Assembly (NCBI GenBank): GCA_013364255.1
Contig: CP054937.1
Span: forward strand, 1 to 64,000
DNA from: Streptomyces seoulensis
GTDB lineage: Bacteria > Actinomycetota > Actinomycetes > Streptomycetales > Streptomycetaceae
Direction of reading: 5' to 3'
Length of the DNA: 64,000 bases
Position 1 is the first letter of the stretch. The number at the start of each line of letters is the position of its first letter. Shown here in pieces: positions 51,126 to 59,236 of this stretch. The notes beneath the pieces were generated by a model. That model made no database searches. It saw nothing but the letters and a program-made list of their open reading frames with translations, and had not been told where the DNA came from. A program made the position numbers and the translations under genes.

Positions 51126-51656
51126 ATGAACACCACCGATGCCGCCACCCAGGCCAACGTCACCGTTGCCACCATCCGCACCTGGTGCCGCCACGGCGTC
51201 GTCACCGCCACCAAGCGGGCCGGCCGGTGGATCATCGACACTGCCTCCCTCGCCGCCCGCATCGCCATCGGCAAGATGAAGCGCCCCACCAAGCCCGCCG
51301 TCCTCACCACCGAAACGCTCATCGCGATCGGTGGCCGACGCTGGCAGAAGAACGGCATGGACCGCGTCTACATCAACAACTGGCACGAGTTCGCCGGCCT
51401 GGAGGCCAGCTACTACAAGACCGGCAACGTTTCCAGCGCCTCCTTCCAGGGCCGGTCCATCGCCAACGGTCGCGTCGCCGGGATCATGGGCGCGATCGAC
51501 AAGGTCTGGTTCGACGCCGCGGACGGCAAGCTCCACGCCAGCTACTACGACGGCGCCCGCACCTATGAGATCCGCTTCTGGAACGGCGTTCGCGACACCT
51601 TCGACCTAGTCGGCGCCACCTTCGACGGCATCAAGGCCGCCGTCGCCTCTCTCTGA
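51126..51656 (+). CDS. Excisionase/MerR-like HTH protein with unknown C-terminal domain
   Basis: A 176-residue protein. Residues 1-45 form a MerR/excisionase-type HTH (TVATIRTWCRHGVVTATKRA, then GRWIID). Residues 60-176 are a separate alpha/beta domain of unknown type. Flanked by two identical operators, one before it and one before the next gene, which it may bind. The ATG follows GGGGGAGGAG. Confidence 0.7.
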   Translation: MNTTDAATQANVTVATIRTWCRHGVVTATKRAGRWIIDTASLAARIAIGKMKRPTKPAVLTTETLIAIGGRRWQKNGMDRVYINNWHEFAGLEASYYKTGNVSSASFQGRSIANGRVAGIMGAIDKVWFDAADGKLHASYYDGARTYEIRFWNGVRDTFDLVGATFDGIKAAVASL

Positions 51657-51680
51657 ACAAGTTCACGAAATCACCGCTGC

Positions 51681-51695
51681 GCCTCACCGTGAGGC
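51681..51695 (+). promoter_or_regulatory. Operator GCCTCACNGTGAGGC, copy 2
   Basis: GCCTCACCGTGAGGC followed after one base by TAGAAT (51697-51702), a good -10 element. Drives the gene at 51733. Confidence 0.75.
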
Positions 51696-51732
51696 ATAGA
51701 ATGTGCACCGCCAACAGGAGAAGGAGCCTCCC

Positions 51733-52374
51733 ATGGCCACCACCACGACCGTCCGCATCATCAAGTGCACCGACCCCACCAAGCTGTTCCGCCACTACGA
51801 CGGCCAGTCCGAAGCCCAGCCGGCGTACATCGAGCTGGACCTGCGCGAGGGTACTCTCCTCGCCGACTACGACGCCGAGGTCGGCGGCGCCATTCCGTTT
51901 TCCACCTACCACGGCTTCGAGCGGCGCTACAGCATCCCCGTCCTGACCGGCGAGGCCGCGAACCGGGTGATGCAGGAGATCGCCCCGCTCGCCGAGCGGA
52001 TCCTTGCTGACTGGGTTGAGGAGTGGGACGGCAACAACATGGTTGCCCGCCTCGGCGGGGATGCCCTTGCAGCCGAGGAGGAGATCGAGAAGATGCTCGG
52101 TAACGGTCTCGGATCCTACGACCGTGAGCACCCCTTCGCCCCGGACGACCTGGTCACCGCGTGGGACATCGACGGCGCCGTGAACGGCTGCGAGGCCGAG
52201 GACTACGACATCATCGCAGAGACGACCGACGAGCGCCTGGAGGAGATCGAGAAGGAGATCCTGTCGGACCTCGCCGCCTGCGGTGAGGGCTCGGTGGTGG
52301 TCTGCCACGGCCTGAACGACTACCTGCGCAACCTGCGTGACGGGCTGGCCGAAGACGACACTGACGAGGACTGA
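51733..52374 (+). CDS. Highly acidic protein under operator copy 2
   Basis: A 213-residue protein, very acidic throughout and ending EDDTDED, with a beta-rich first 80 residues (AYIELDLREGTLLADYDAEV, FSTYHGFERRYSIP). Acidic charge of this degree is seen in DNA mimics such as anti-restriction proteins, but no ArdA signature was confirmed. GGAGAAGGAG gives a strong ribosome site. Confidence 0.6.
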   Translation: MATTTTVRIIKCTDPTKLFRHYDGQSEAQPAYIELDLREGTLLADYDAEVGGAIPFSTYHGFERRYSIPVLTGEAANRVMQEIAPLAERILADWVEEWDGNNMVARLGGDALAAEEEIEKMLGNGLGSYDREHPFAPDDLVTAWDIDGAVNGCEAEDYDIIAETTDERLEEIEKEILSDLAACGEGSVVVCHGLNDYLRNLRDGLAEDDTDED

Positions 52375-52390
52375 CCAGCCCCAATCCAGC

Positions 52391-52425
52391 GCGGCCCGCC
52401 ACTGAAGAAGGCAGTGGCGGGCCGC
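52391..52425 (+). terminator. Perfect 14-bp hairpin terminator
   Basis: GCGGCCCGCCACTG pairs with CAGTGGCGGGCCGC around a 7-base loop. It isolates the 51733 gene from the 52450 gene. Confidence 0.8.
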
Positions 52426-52449
52426 AGCGGCACGGAAGGAGCCCGCACC

Positions 52450-52683
52450 ATGACCAACGACATAGAGCAGCTGTGGACCATCGACGAGGTAGCCGCCTTC
52501 TTCGAGTACGAGGGCGCATCAGCGACCGGGAGTGCCCGTAAGACGCTGTCCCGGCTCGGTGTGGCAGCTGCGGCTCGTCAGCCGGGGAGGGCCGGGAAGT
52601 CCCTGTACCGGGTGGCCGAGGTGAAGGCGGCGCACGCCGCCCGGCCCGGCCGCGGAAAGCGCACCGACCTGTCCAACGCCTGA
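52450..52683 (+). CDS. Excisionase/MerR-like small HTH protein
   Basis: A 77-residue protein with LWTIDEVAAFFEYEG, then ARKTLSRLGV and SLYRVAEVKAAHAAR, the HTH_17 arrangement of recombination directionality factors. It could direct the integrase at 20685. GGAAGGAG precedes the ATG. Confidence 0.7.
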   Translation: MTNDIEQLWTIDEVAAFFEYEGASATGSARKTLSRLGVAAAARQPGRAGKSLYRVAEVKAAHAARPGRGKRTDLSNA

Positions 52684-52700
52684 TCACGAGAGGCATCCGA

Positions 52701-53006
52701 ATGTTCAACCTGGCTCTGGACGCTGTGGGATGGACCGTCCTTGCCGTCGCGATCGCGGGCATCTTCACCGGCGTCTTAGCTGAGCGGAGTTACTACGGGT
52801 ACCTCGCCATCAGCATGGTGGTGCTTTTCCTGCGGCACGTCCTGGTGGGCCACACCATCGCGGCGGGCATTCACACCGCCGGCGTGACGTGGGCGGCATG
52901 GAAGTGGTGGAACAGTGGCGGGGGCGACGGCGCCAGGCGGCGCCTGCGGAAGTGGGCACGACAGTTCCGCAGTGTACGTCGCACGGCTCCAGCAGGCGCC
53001 CTGTGA
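52701..53006 (+). CDS. Small membrane protein
   Basis: A 101-residue protein with hydrophobic segments at about 5-25, 32-48 and 52-70 and a strongly basic tail (RRRLRKWARQFRSVRR). GTGA-coupled to the next gene. Confidence 0.55.
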   Translation: MFNLALDAVGWTVLAVAIAGIFTGVLAERSYYGYLAISMVVLFLRHVLVGHTIAAGIHTAGVTWAAWKWWNSGGGDGARRRLRKWARQFRSVRRTAPAGAL

Positions 53007-54013
53007 CCAGGCGTGCTTCTCAGGCCCTGAACGCGAGGCAGATCCCCGACATTCGCGCCGAGCTGGTGCAGTGGCTGTCCGACCCGGGCCCGGCCGGCGG
53101 GCAGGCACGGTGGGCGAAGGGCCTCGATCCGCGTACCGCGCGCGAGGAGCGTCAGGCTGCCGCGGACTGGGCCACCGGCTTGCGGGCCGCTGAGCTGTTC
53201 TACGTCGCCAAAGACATGACCCGCATGGCCGTATCCGCAGGCCTGGCCCTACCGTCCTACCAACTTCATCCCGAGGACCTGCCGGCCACGCACGGGCTGC
53301 TGGTGTGGGAGGAGTACGCCACCGACTCCTACGACGGCGGCGAGTACACCGGCTGCCCGATCATCGGAGTGTCTTGGGCGCAGCAGGGCGGCGGGGTCCA
53401 CTTCCGCACGTGGTGTCTGCGTGAGGACTGGATTGCCTTCCAGGCGAAGGGCGACGTGAAGGCTGGCCTGAGGGACCTGACGGCTGACGAGGTGCGCCGG
53501 CTGCGGATCGAATGTCCGCAGCAGATCGTGTGCATGACGTCTGGGTTCCTGCCGTTCGGGAAGGTCCCGGGCTGGCTGTCGTGGGCGCCTGGCGACACCT
53601 CCGGAATGACGATGACGGAGCTGGAGAGCCGCACGAAGTCCGAGGGCCTGCATGAGCAGGCTGAGCGGGCGCTGATCGTCACGTGGCTGCTGATGGGGCA
53701 GACCCTGGCCCGTGAGGAGGAGACGGCACCGTCCAAGTCGTCGGCGAAGCACCTGCGCCGAATGGATCCGGACCTGCTGGCGAGTGTCCGGTACGTGCAG
53801 CTGCGGCACGCCAGCATGCTCAGCAACGGCGACCGCGGCGAGGGGACGGGCCGGCCGTATCAGCACCGGTGGATCGTCCGCGGACACTGGAGGAACCACT
53901 GGTATCCGTCACGTCAGGCGCACCGGCCGATCTGGATTGACGCTCATGTAAAGGGTCCGGATGGGGCGCCGCTGCTGGACCCGGACAAGCTGGTGCACGT
54001 GCTGCGCCGATGA
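53003..54013 (+). CDS. Hypothetical protein
   Basis: A 336-residue soluble protein with a helical N-terminal domain (about 1-75) and a mixed alpha/beta middle (ELFYVAKDMTRMAVSA, WAQQGGGVHFRTWCLRED). The C-terminus has WIVRGHWRNHWYPSRQAHRP. A RGHWRxQWYPS-type motif is widespread in actinobacterial element proteins of unknown function. Last gene of the rightward region. Confidence 0.6.
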   Translation: MTRRASQALNARQIPDIRAELVQWLSDPGPAGGQARWAKGLDPRTAREERQAAADWATGLRAAELFYVAKDMTRMAVSAGLALPSYQLHPEDLPATHGLLVWEEYATDSYDGGEYTGCPIIGVSWAQQGGGVHFRTWCLREDWIAFQAKGDVKAGLRDLTADEVRRLRIECPQQIVCMTSGFLPFGKVPGWLSWAPGDTSGMTMTELESRTKSEGLHEQAERALIVTWLLMGQTLAREEETAPSKSSAKHLRRMDPDLLASVRYVQLRHASMLSNGDRGEGTGRPYQHRWIVRGHWRNHWYPSRQAHRPIWIDAHVKGPDGAPLLDPDKLVHVLRR

Positions 54014-54020
54014 CGCACGA

Positions 54021-54055
54021 CCGCCCGCCTCGACGGGGGATTGCGAGGCGGGCGG
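54021..54055. terminator. Terminator between convergent regions
   Basis: CCGCCCGCCTC and GAGGCGGGCGG form a perfect 11-bp stem. Confidence 0.75.
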
Positions 54056-54201
54056 AAGGCAACGGTACAGGGGTCCTCCGACTCCACAAGGGCAGTCGGG
54101 CCACCTCTCAAGCAGCGCGAAGCGTGAGCGCCGGGTCTCTCACCCGGATACCGCATCCTCAGCATGGCACGCCCCACTGACAACGGTTCCCGGAACGCGT
54201 C

Positions 54202-54987
54202 TCAGTTCTGGCGGAGGGTGTAGTTCGCGAGGAGCTGACGCAGGCCGGGCAGGTCGTACTCGGTGGAGAACCGGCCGGCTTCCATCCCCGACACCGCGGT
54301 ACGGCCTGTGCCCGCCGACACCTGGACAGGATTGCCGCGGTTAGGCCCGCACATGACCGGCCGTAGCCCGGTCGCCGTGTGCACGCACTCCCCGTCGGCG
54401 ACGGTCCCGTCCCCGTTCAGGTCCTGGTTGGGGTGGGCAAGGCCGAGGATGTGCCCGAGTTCGTGGGTGACTGTGTCCCGCCGGCGCGCCTCGTTCACCC
54501 CGGCATCCGACGAGAACCAGGACGTGGTGGTCCAGTATTCGGTGTCGATGACCATGTGCCCGCCCCACGCGGAGCCGTCCGCGATCGCGTGGCAGGGGTA
54601 GGCGATGGACATGCCCGGCTTCCCGGTGGGCCGGTATGCCAGGTGGACGACGATCTGATGCCGGTCCGGGCACGTGCCGATCGGGGTGGTGTCGATCTGG
54701 TTGGCGACGGTGAGGGTGACGCCGACCTGGCGGGTGACCTGGAGGGCGGGCATTTTCAGGTAGGGGGTGAGCTGGTCTCGGGTCGTGGTGTCGGCGAACA
54801 CGATCTGGTAGGGGTCGGGGGCGAGGCTGTAGACGCCGAGGTTGGTCTCGGCTTTCCATCCGGTGGCTTGGTAGAGGGGCTGTGGTGTGGTCGCGGCGAT
54901 GGTGGTGAGCGCGGCGCCGAGCATTCCGAGGAGGGTGAGGGTCCTTCGGGTTCGTGACGGTTTCGGCATGCCCTTCAGTCTGGGCAC
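54202..54987 (-). CDS. Secreted metzincin-type metalloprotease
   Basis: A 261-residue protein from GTG 54987, or 255 from ATG 54969, which gives a tidier signal peptide (MPKPSRTRRTL, hydrophobic core about 12-30, Ala cleavage region). The zinc site HELGHILGLAHP at about 176-187 is the metzincin HExxHxxGxxH/D consensus and a Met turn may be RPVMCGP. Four Cys residues could form disulfides. It is secreted by the host. It lies in the accessory module with the type III PKS. Confidence 0.8.
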   Translation of the reverse strand: MPRLKGMPKPSRTRRTLTLLGMLGAALTTIAATTPQPLYQATGWKAETNLGVYSLAPDPYQIVFADTTTRDQLTPYLKMPALQVTRQVGVTLTVANQIDTTPIGTCPDRHQIVVHLAYRPTGKPGMSIAYPCHAIADGSAWGGHMVIDTEYWTTTSWFSSDAGVNEARRRDTVTHELGHILGLAHPNQDLNGDGTVADGECVHTATGLRPVMCGPNRGNPVQVSAGTGRTAVSGMEAGRFSTEYDLPGLRQLLANYTLRQN

Positions 54988-55050
54988 ACCCGGGCGGCGC
55001 GTTCCCTCCGCTCAACTCTTGCCTTGCTCCCAAGGGGAAGGGCCCACACC

Positions 55051-55344
55051 TTAGGGGCGCTCCCAGTCGCCTTCGTCATTGGCCACCATGGCAGCTCCGC
55101 AAGGTCGGCACAGACCTGTTCGCCTAGGCTGGGCAAACTCCGTGATGTCGACGACATCATCGTGTGAGCATCGGCCTTGGTCGACCGGCTTGGCCAGAGC
55201 AACCGCGCGAGCGGCAGCGGTACCCGGATCGGGAATGATGCCGAGGAGTTCGTTCTCCAGGACGGCGATGCGGTCGGGATCGGCTCGGTGGTCAGGCGCA
55301 GGCTGTCTTGTGGGGCGCCGCTCCCAGAATCGGAGAAAGCTCAT
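55051..55344 (-). CDS. Small hypothetical protein with zinc-like C-terminus
   Basis: A 97-residue protein ending in a C-x-H-D segment and a CRPCG pair (RCSHDDVVD, LCRPCGAAM). ATGA overlap with the upstream gene. Part of the accessory minus-strand operon. Confidence 0.55.
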   Translation of the reverse strand: MSFLRFWERRPTRQPAPDHRADPDRIAVLENELLGIIPDPGTAAARAVALAKPVDQGRCSHDDVVDITEFAQPRRTGLCRPCGAAMVANDEGDWERP

Positions 55345-55940
55345 CAGGCACCTTCCTTGAAGCTTGTGCGGGCTCGCTGCGGGTGGAGGATGCCGCCGAG
55401 TTCCAGGAAGCGTGTTACGCCCTCCGCAGTGAGGAACGAGTAGGTCACGTTGATGCCGTAGTCCAGAAGATCCCGGTCGACCTCGCGAAACAAGGCGGCC
55501 GTTACCACCTTGTCCGGGTACACCGTGCAGAGCAGTTCCCATGCTGTGGGGGTACGGATGGCGTCCTCGAGGGGCATGGCCTGGCGGAGGGCGGTCCGGT
55601 CGGTGATGCATTGCAAGAGCGCCAGGGTCGTGATGTCGGATCGCTTGCTCTTGGGCGGGAGCGTCTCGCAGGGGAGTTGACGGTGCTCCATGGCTACCTG
55701 GTCGGGGTCGTTCGGGTCGACGTACCGGAATCCGTCAGCGTTCCGCAGGAATGCGTAGTGGTCGACGACCGGCCCGTCGGCGGATTCTACGACCTTGAGG
55801 TCTGTTGTGACGGGGATGTCGTGGGGGCTGATGCCGTTGGTGGTGAGCCAGGCGTTCAGCGCGATGCGACGGGGCGTGCCGCAGATGTACGGCCACGTCT
55901 CTGCCGTCGTCAGTAGCGTCTCGGACGGTTCCGGCGGCAT
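55344..55940 (-). CDS. Hypothetical protein of the accessory module
   Basis: A 198-residue protein; ATG 55940 is set by ATGA overlap with its neighbour. A mixed alpha/beta N-terminal half (LNAWLTTNGISPHDIP, then DGFRYVDPNDPDQ) resembles a small conserved Streptomyces domain, and the C-terminal half is helical. No function assigned. Confidence 0.6.
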   Translation of the reverse strand: MPPEPSETLLTTAETWPYICGTPRRIALNAWLTTNGISPHDIPVTTDLKVVESADGPVVDHYAFLRNADGFRYVDPNDPDQVAMEHRQLPCETLPPKSKRSDITTLALLQCITDRTALRQAMPLEDAIRTPTAWELLCTVYPDKVVTAALFREVDRDLLDYGINVTYSFLTAEGVTRFLELGGILHPQRARTSFKEGA

Positions 55941-56245
55941 CAGACACCGTCCTCGGTGGGTTGGAGGGCGACCTGCGGGTACTGCTGGGCGCCTTCCGGG
56001 ACAGGCCGGGGCTTGACGGTTCCTCCCAGAGGCCGGAATGCCGGGCCTAGCAGGGGGCGGGTGGCCGAAGGGAAGGTGACGAGGTGGTCGCCGGTGTCGA
56101 TGCACACGTCGTTCGGGCCGATGATGCGGATGCGGCCTTCGCGGAGGCCGATGGGGTCGACGGTGATGAACGCGACGGTGTCGCCTTCGTGCAGAGGACG
56201 GCCGCTGTAGTCGACGGCCTGGGACTGGGGCGTGTCGGAGGGCAT
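55940..56245 (-). CDS. Small beta-rich hypothetical protein
   Basis: A 101-residue protein with a KOW- or SH3-like pattern (LHEGDTVAFI, REGRIRIIGPNDVCIDTG). Start ATG 56245 is chosen because the upstream extension is not protein-like and GACCGTAGGGAC stands close by. ATGA-coupled to the next gene. Confidence 0.55.
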   Translation of the reverse strand: MPSDTPQSQAVDYSGRPLHEGDTVAFITVDPIGLREGRIRIIGPNDVCIDTGDHLVTFPSATRPLLGPAFRPLGGTVKPRPVPEGAQQYPQVALQPTEDGV

Positions 56246-56335
56246 GTCCCTACGGTCTCGCGGATCCGGCCCGCTGTTCCCCCGGCTCATGGGTGAGGCC
56301 CGGCAGCGTGCTGGGGGCATGCTGCCGGGCCGGGC

Positions 56336-57385
56336 TCACACGGTCCAGGTTCCGTGCAGCGCGGACACCGTGAACCCCGGCCCGTAGGCCACCATCAGCA
56401 TGCTGGCGCCGTCGTCGGGCGGGGTGTCATGCGTGCGTTCGAGGACCCGCAGAACCGATACGCCACCAAGATTGCCTTCCTCGGCGAGCGTGTCCAGGGA
56501 GTGGCGGGCATCGTCTTCGGTGAGGCCGAGGGCGGCCGCGGTGTCGAGGATGATGGGCCGCGATCCGGGGTGGATGACGGGCACGGTGACCGGCCGGCCG
56601 GCCAGCCAGTCGACGACGGCGGGCATCGCGTTGCGGGCGCCACCAGAGGACTTCTTGGTGGAGTCGAAGTGGAGGCCGGCGGTGTCGATGCGTCCCCAGT
56701 AGTAGTCGAGGGAGTTGGGGAGGACGTACTCGTACAGGCTGTCGGGGCTGTGGATGGTGAGGCCGGGACTGAGAGGTTCGGTGGACACGATCGTTGCGGC
56801 CGCGGAGTCTCCGAAGAGGGCTTTGTAGATCATGTGCTCGATGGCGGTGTCGCCGTGCTGGTAGGAGGTGGAGAGGACTTCGGCGGCGACCACGAGGATG
56901 CGTGATCCGGGTCGGAGGAGGGCCTGTTCGGTGGCGCGGATGAGGGCGTGGGCGCCGCCGGCGCAGGCTGTGGTGGTGAGGGCGGTGCGGTGGATGTCCG
57001 GGTTGAGGCCGAGGTGGTGGACGAGGTGGACGTCGAGGTTGGGGACGGACCAGCCGGTGGCGTGGGTGGTGATGATGCCGGTGATGTCCGCGGGGGTGAG
57101 GCTGTGCTGGGTGAGGGTGGTGCGGGCCGCGGTCTCGGCCATGGTGAGTGCGTCGGTGAAGGCTTGCTGGGTGCGGGCGTGGACGTCAGCGGTGCCGTTG
57201 ATGGTGGGGGAGCCGATGGGTTGGGTGAAGTACCTCGTACTGACGCCGCAGTTGTTGATGACGCGGAGGATGGCTGCGAGTCGGGGGTGGTGGGGGTGGT
57301 GGGTGCGGATGTCGTCGGCTATTTCCGCGGTGGTGATTTTGTGTGGGGCGAGGATGGTGGCGGGCTTGGTGATGTGGACGGGCAT
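56336..57385 (-). CDS. Type III polyketide synthase
   Basis: A 349-residue chalcone-synthase superfamily enzyme of normal length. Catalytic Cys141 lies in TTTACAGGAHAL, His272 in IHPGSRPIIL and Asn305 in GNLGGVSVL. THATGWSVPNLD, KALFGDSAAATIV and the C-terminal YGPGFTV loop complete the signature. It would condense malonyl-CoA units on a CoA starter to a phenol, pyrone or quinone precursor; the product is not readable. No tailoring enzymes (oxygenase, methyltransferase) adjoin it. It lies 136 bp downstream of an MmyB-type regulator in the same direction. Confidence 0.9.
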   Translation of the reverse strand: MPVHITKPATILAPHKITTAEIADDIRTHHPHHPRLAAILRVINNCGVSTRYFTQPIGSPTINGTADVHARTQQAFTDALTMAETAARTTLTQHSLTPADITGIITTHATGWSVPNLDVHLVHHLGLNPDIHRTALTTTACAGGAHALIRATEQALLRPGSRILVVAAEVLSTSYQHGDTAIEHMIYKALFGDSAAATIVSTEPLSPGLTIHSPDSLYEYVLPNSLDYYWGRIDTAGLHFDSTKKSSGGARNAMPAVVDWLAGRPVTVPVIHPGSRPIILDTAAALGLTEDDARHSLDTLAEEGNLGGVSVLRVLERTHDTPPDDGASMLMVAYGPGFTVSALHGTWTV

Positions 57386-57521
57386 GGGTAGTCCCCCCGG
57401 GGGTGCGTGGTCGAGTCAGGTCAAGGTAGAGCAAAGTGGCTGGTTTGTTTCCCTCGCCTACCTGGCATAGTGCCTCGCCGCACCCCGGGGAGGGGCCGGT
57501 GGCCCGTGATTGTTACCTCGC

Positions 57522-58337
57522 TCAGAGGGCTTTCAGCATTCCCGGCCGCGGTCCTGTCCTGCGCGGGCCGGCCCGGTAGAGGAGGATCATCAGGCGGGCT
57601 CCGTGCGCGGACAGGGGCTGCGCCACGCACATGGTCACCCACCCAGGCCCCAGCACGGCGTGGCGAATGGGCCGTTCGTCGCCGTCGGGATGGATGGACG
57701 CCCGGCTTGCGTCGTGAAGTGCTCGGACGGCCGGGTCGGTGTTGAGTGTCTCGCGGATGCGGCTGAGGGTTTCGTCTTCGGGGCGCTGCGCGAGGGTCGC
57801 GTCGAGCTGGGGTATGACGAGGGGCGCCCACGCGGTCGCCCAGTCGGTGAGCTGGTCGCGGCCGTCGATCAGCATCCACCGCATCGTGTTCTCGGGCGCC
57901 TGGCCTTCGTCGAACAGTTGGTGGAACTGGGGGTTGCAGGTGATGAGGTTCCAGGATGCGTCGGTGACGTAGGCGGGGTGTTGTATGCCGTTGACGGCGT
58001 CGGCCCATGCTGCGGGTACGGCGTATCCGGACGTCTCGTATAGGGGGCCTGGTGGGTCTTCGCCGCGGGCGTACCGGCAGAGGCTGATCCATTCTTGTTC
58101 GTTGAGGGTGAAGAGGCGGGCGATGTCGGTGAGGAGGTCGACTGGGGGGTGGGGGTAGTTGCCGGATTCGAGGCGGCGGTAGGTGCCGAGGGAGCGGTTG
58201 GTGAGTTGGTCTATCTGGTGTTGGGAGAGTCCGGGGGCTCGCCGGCCGGGGCCGGTGGGGGTGGAGAGGCCGTGGGTTTCGGGGTTGATGCGGGAGCGGT
58301 TGTGTTGGAGGAGGTGTTTGAGGGCTTGCTTGTTCAC
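57522..58337 (-). CDS. XRE-family regulator with MmyB-like ligand-binding domain
   Basis: A 271-residue regulator. Residues 30-85 form a Cro/XRE HTH (PGLSQHQIDQLTNRSLGTYR, then ESGNYPHPPVDLLTDIARLF). Residues 105-265 match the MmyB-like PAS-type ligand domain (YVTDASWNLITCNPQFHQLF, then MRWMLID). The name comes from the methylenomycin cluster, where such a protein regulates biosynthesis. It may sense a fatty acid or small molecule and control the adjacent polyketide synthase. Confidence 0.85.
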   Translation of the reverse strand: MNKQALKHLLQHNRSRINPETHGLSTPTGPGRRAPGLSQHQIDQLTNRSLGTYRRLESGNYPHPPVDLLTDIARLFTLNEQEWISLCRYARGEDPPGPLYETSGYAVPAAWADAVNGIQHPAYVTDASWNLITCNPQFHQLFDEGQAPENTMRWMLIDGRDQLTDWATAWAPLVIPQLDATLAQRPEDETLSRIRETLNTDPAVRALHDASRASIHPDGDERPIRHAVLGPGWVTMCVAQPLSAHGARLMILLYRAGPRRTGPRPGMLKAL

Positions 58338-58736
58338 TGTGTGGGTCCCCCGGGTGTTGTTGACTGGAAGTCAGTGTAATTAGCGTGTTGTGTTTTAGCG
58401 CTAAAGATCGTCTGTAGATATGTGGTGCATGTGTGATGCATGCTCAGATCTGCATGGCCGCCGACCTGCCAGGATGATTGTTGGTGATCATGTGGATACA
58501 CCACCTCGGACAGGCGCCGTTCGATCAACCGAACACGATCGGACAGCGTCAGGAGGAGGGAACTCCGGGAACACCGGGAATGCCGGTTTCGGGCGCCGTT
58601 TCCCCTAGCGGGAATCGCAGCGCGGCACCCGAAAACGGGCAGAACCGGCCGCCGTCCCGGCTGCCAGACTGCGGCCGGTGCCTGACCGCCTCCCCCAGGG
58701 GCCCCGGCACCGGCCGCTGGCATGACCAAAGCCCGC
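58338..58736. other. Intergenic region upstream of the MmyB-type regulator
   Basis: An A/T-rich block (58365-58480) contains the perfect palindrome TTTAGCGCTAAA (58394-58405) and TGATGCATGC-type elements, likely the promoter-operator of the regulator. The rest (58480-58736) has no gene that I can support. Confidence 0.5.
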
Positions 58737-58937
58737 TCACGGCCCCACGTACTGGTGGGCGTCGCGGTGCTGGCCGCAGACTCGCCCGAACCACTCTGCC
58801 TGGCATGGTCCGGGGCCTTCGTAGACGTGGTGGGCGATGGTGGCGACGGGGATGGTCTCCTGCCCGGCGAGCGGCACTGGCGTGGGCTGGGCGAGGCGCC
58901 GCTCCAAGTCCGCCCACCGGGCCGCCAGACGGCTCAC
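58737..58937 (-). CDS. Small hypothetical protein
   Basis: A 66-residue protein coupled to its upstream neighbour by GTGA. It has a helical start (LAARWADLERRLAQP) and Cys/His residues at the end (CQAEW...CGQHRDAH), possibly a zinc site. Last gene of the leftward operon. Confidence 0.55.
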   Translation of the reverse strand: MSRLAARWADLERRLAQPTPVPLAGQETIPVATIAHHVYEGPGPCQAEWFGRVCGQHRDAHQYVGP

Positions 58938-59236
58938 AGAGGCTTTCTCGTCTCGCGGCGCATGGGCCAGCCCGGCGCGGCGTTCATACGCTCGCTGTCG
59001 ATGTCGATGAGGCCCAGCTCCAGCAGGTGTAGCAGAGCTTCGCGAACGGCGTTGCCGACGACGTCGGCAAGGGTGCGGCCTTGCGCGTAGGCACCGTCGG
59101 GGCCGATGGCCCAGTGGCTGGCTGCGTGGCCGGCGATCCGATCGAGGCGGTGGAAGTCGCTGTCGGGGCTTGTGTCGATGGGAATGCGGGGCCACGGGTC
59201 GAGGATGCGGGAGGGGAGCGGCGGCTTCTCGGTCAC
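58934..59236 (-). CDS. Hypothetical protein
   Basis: A 100-residue protein with a helical core (TLADVVGNAVREALLHLLEL). Coupled at both ends in the leftward operon. Unknown family. Confidence 0.55.
   Translation of the reverse strand: MTEKPPLPSRILDPWPRIPIDTSPDSDFHRLDRIAGHAASHWAIGPDGAYAQGRTLADVVGNAVREALLHLLELGLIDIDSERMNAAPGWPMRRETRKPL

Noticed and set aside
58478..59032. Plus-strand frames upstream of and over the 58737-58937 region
   Set aside because: The coupled minus-strand genes are better supported; the plus-strand translation is Gly/Arg-rich low complexity.
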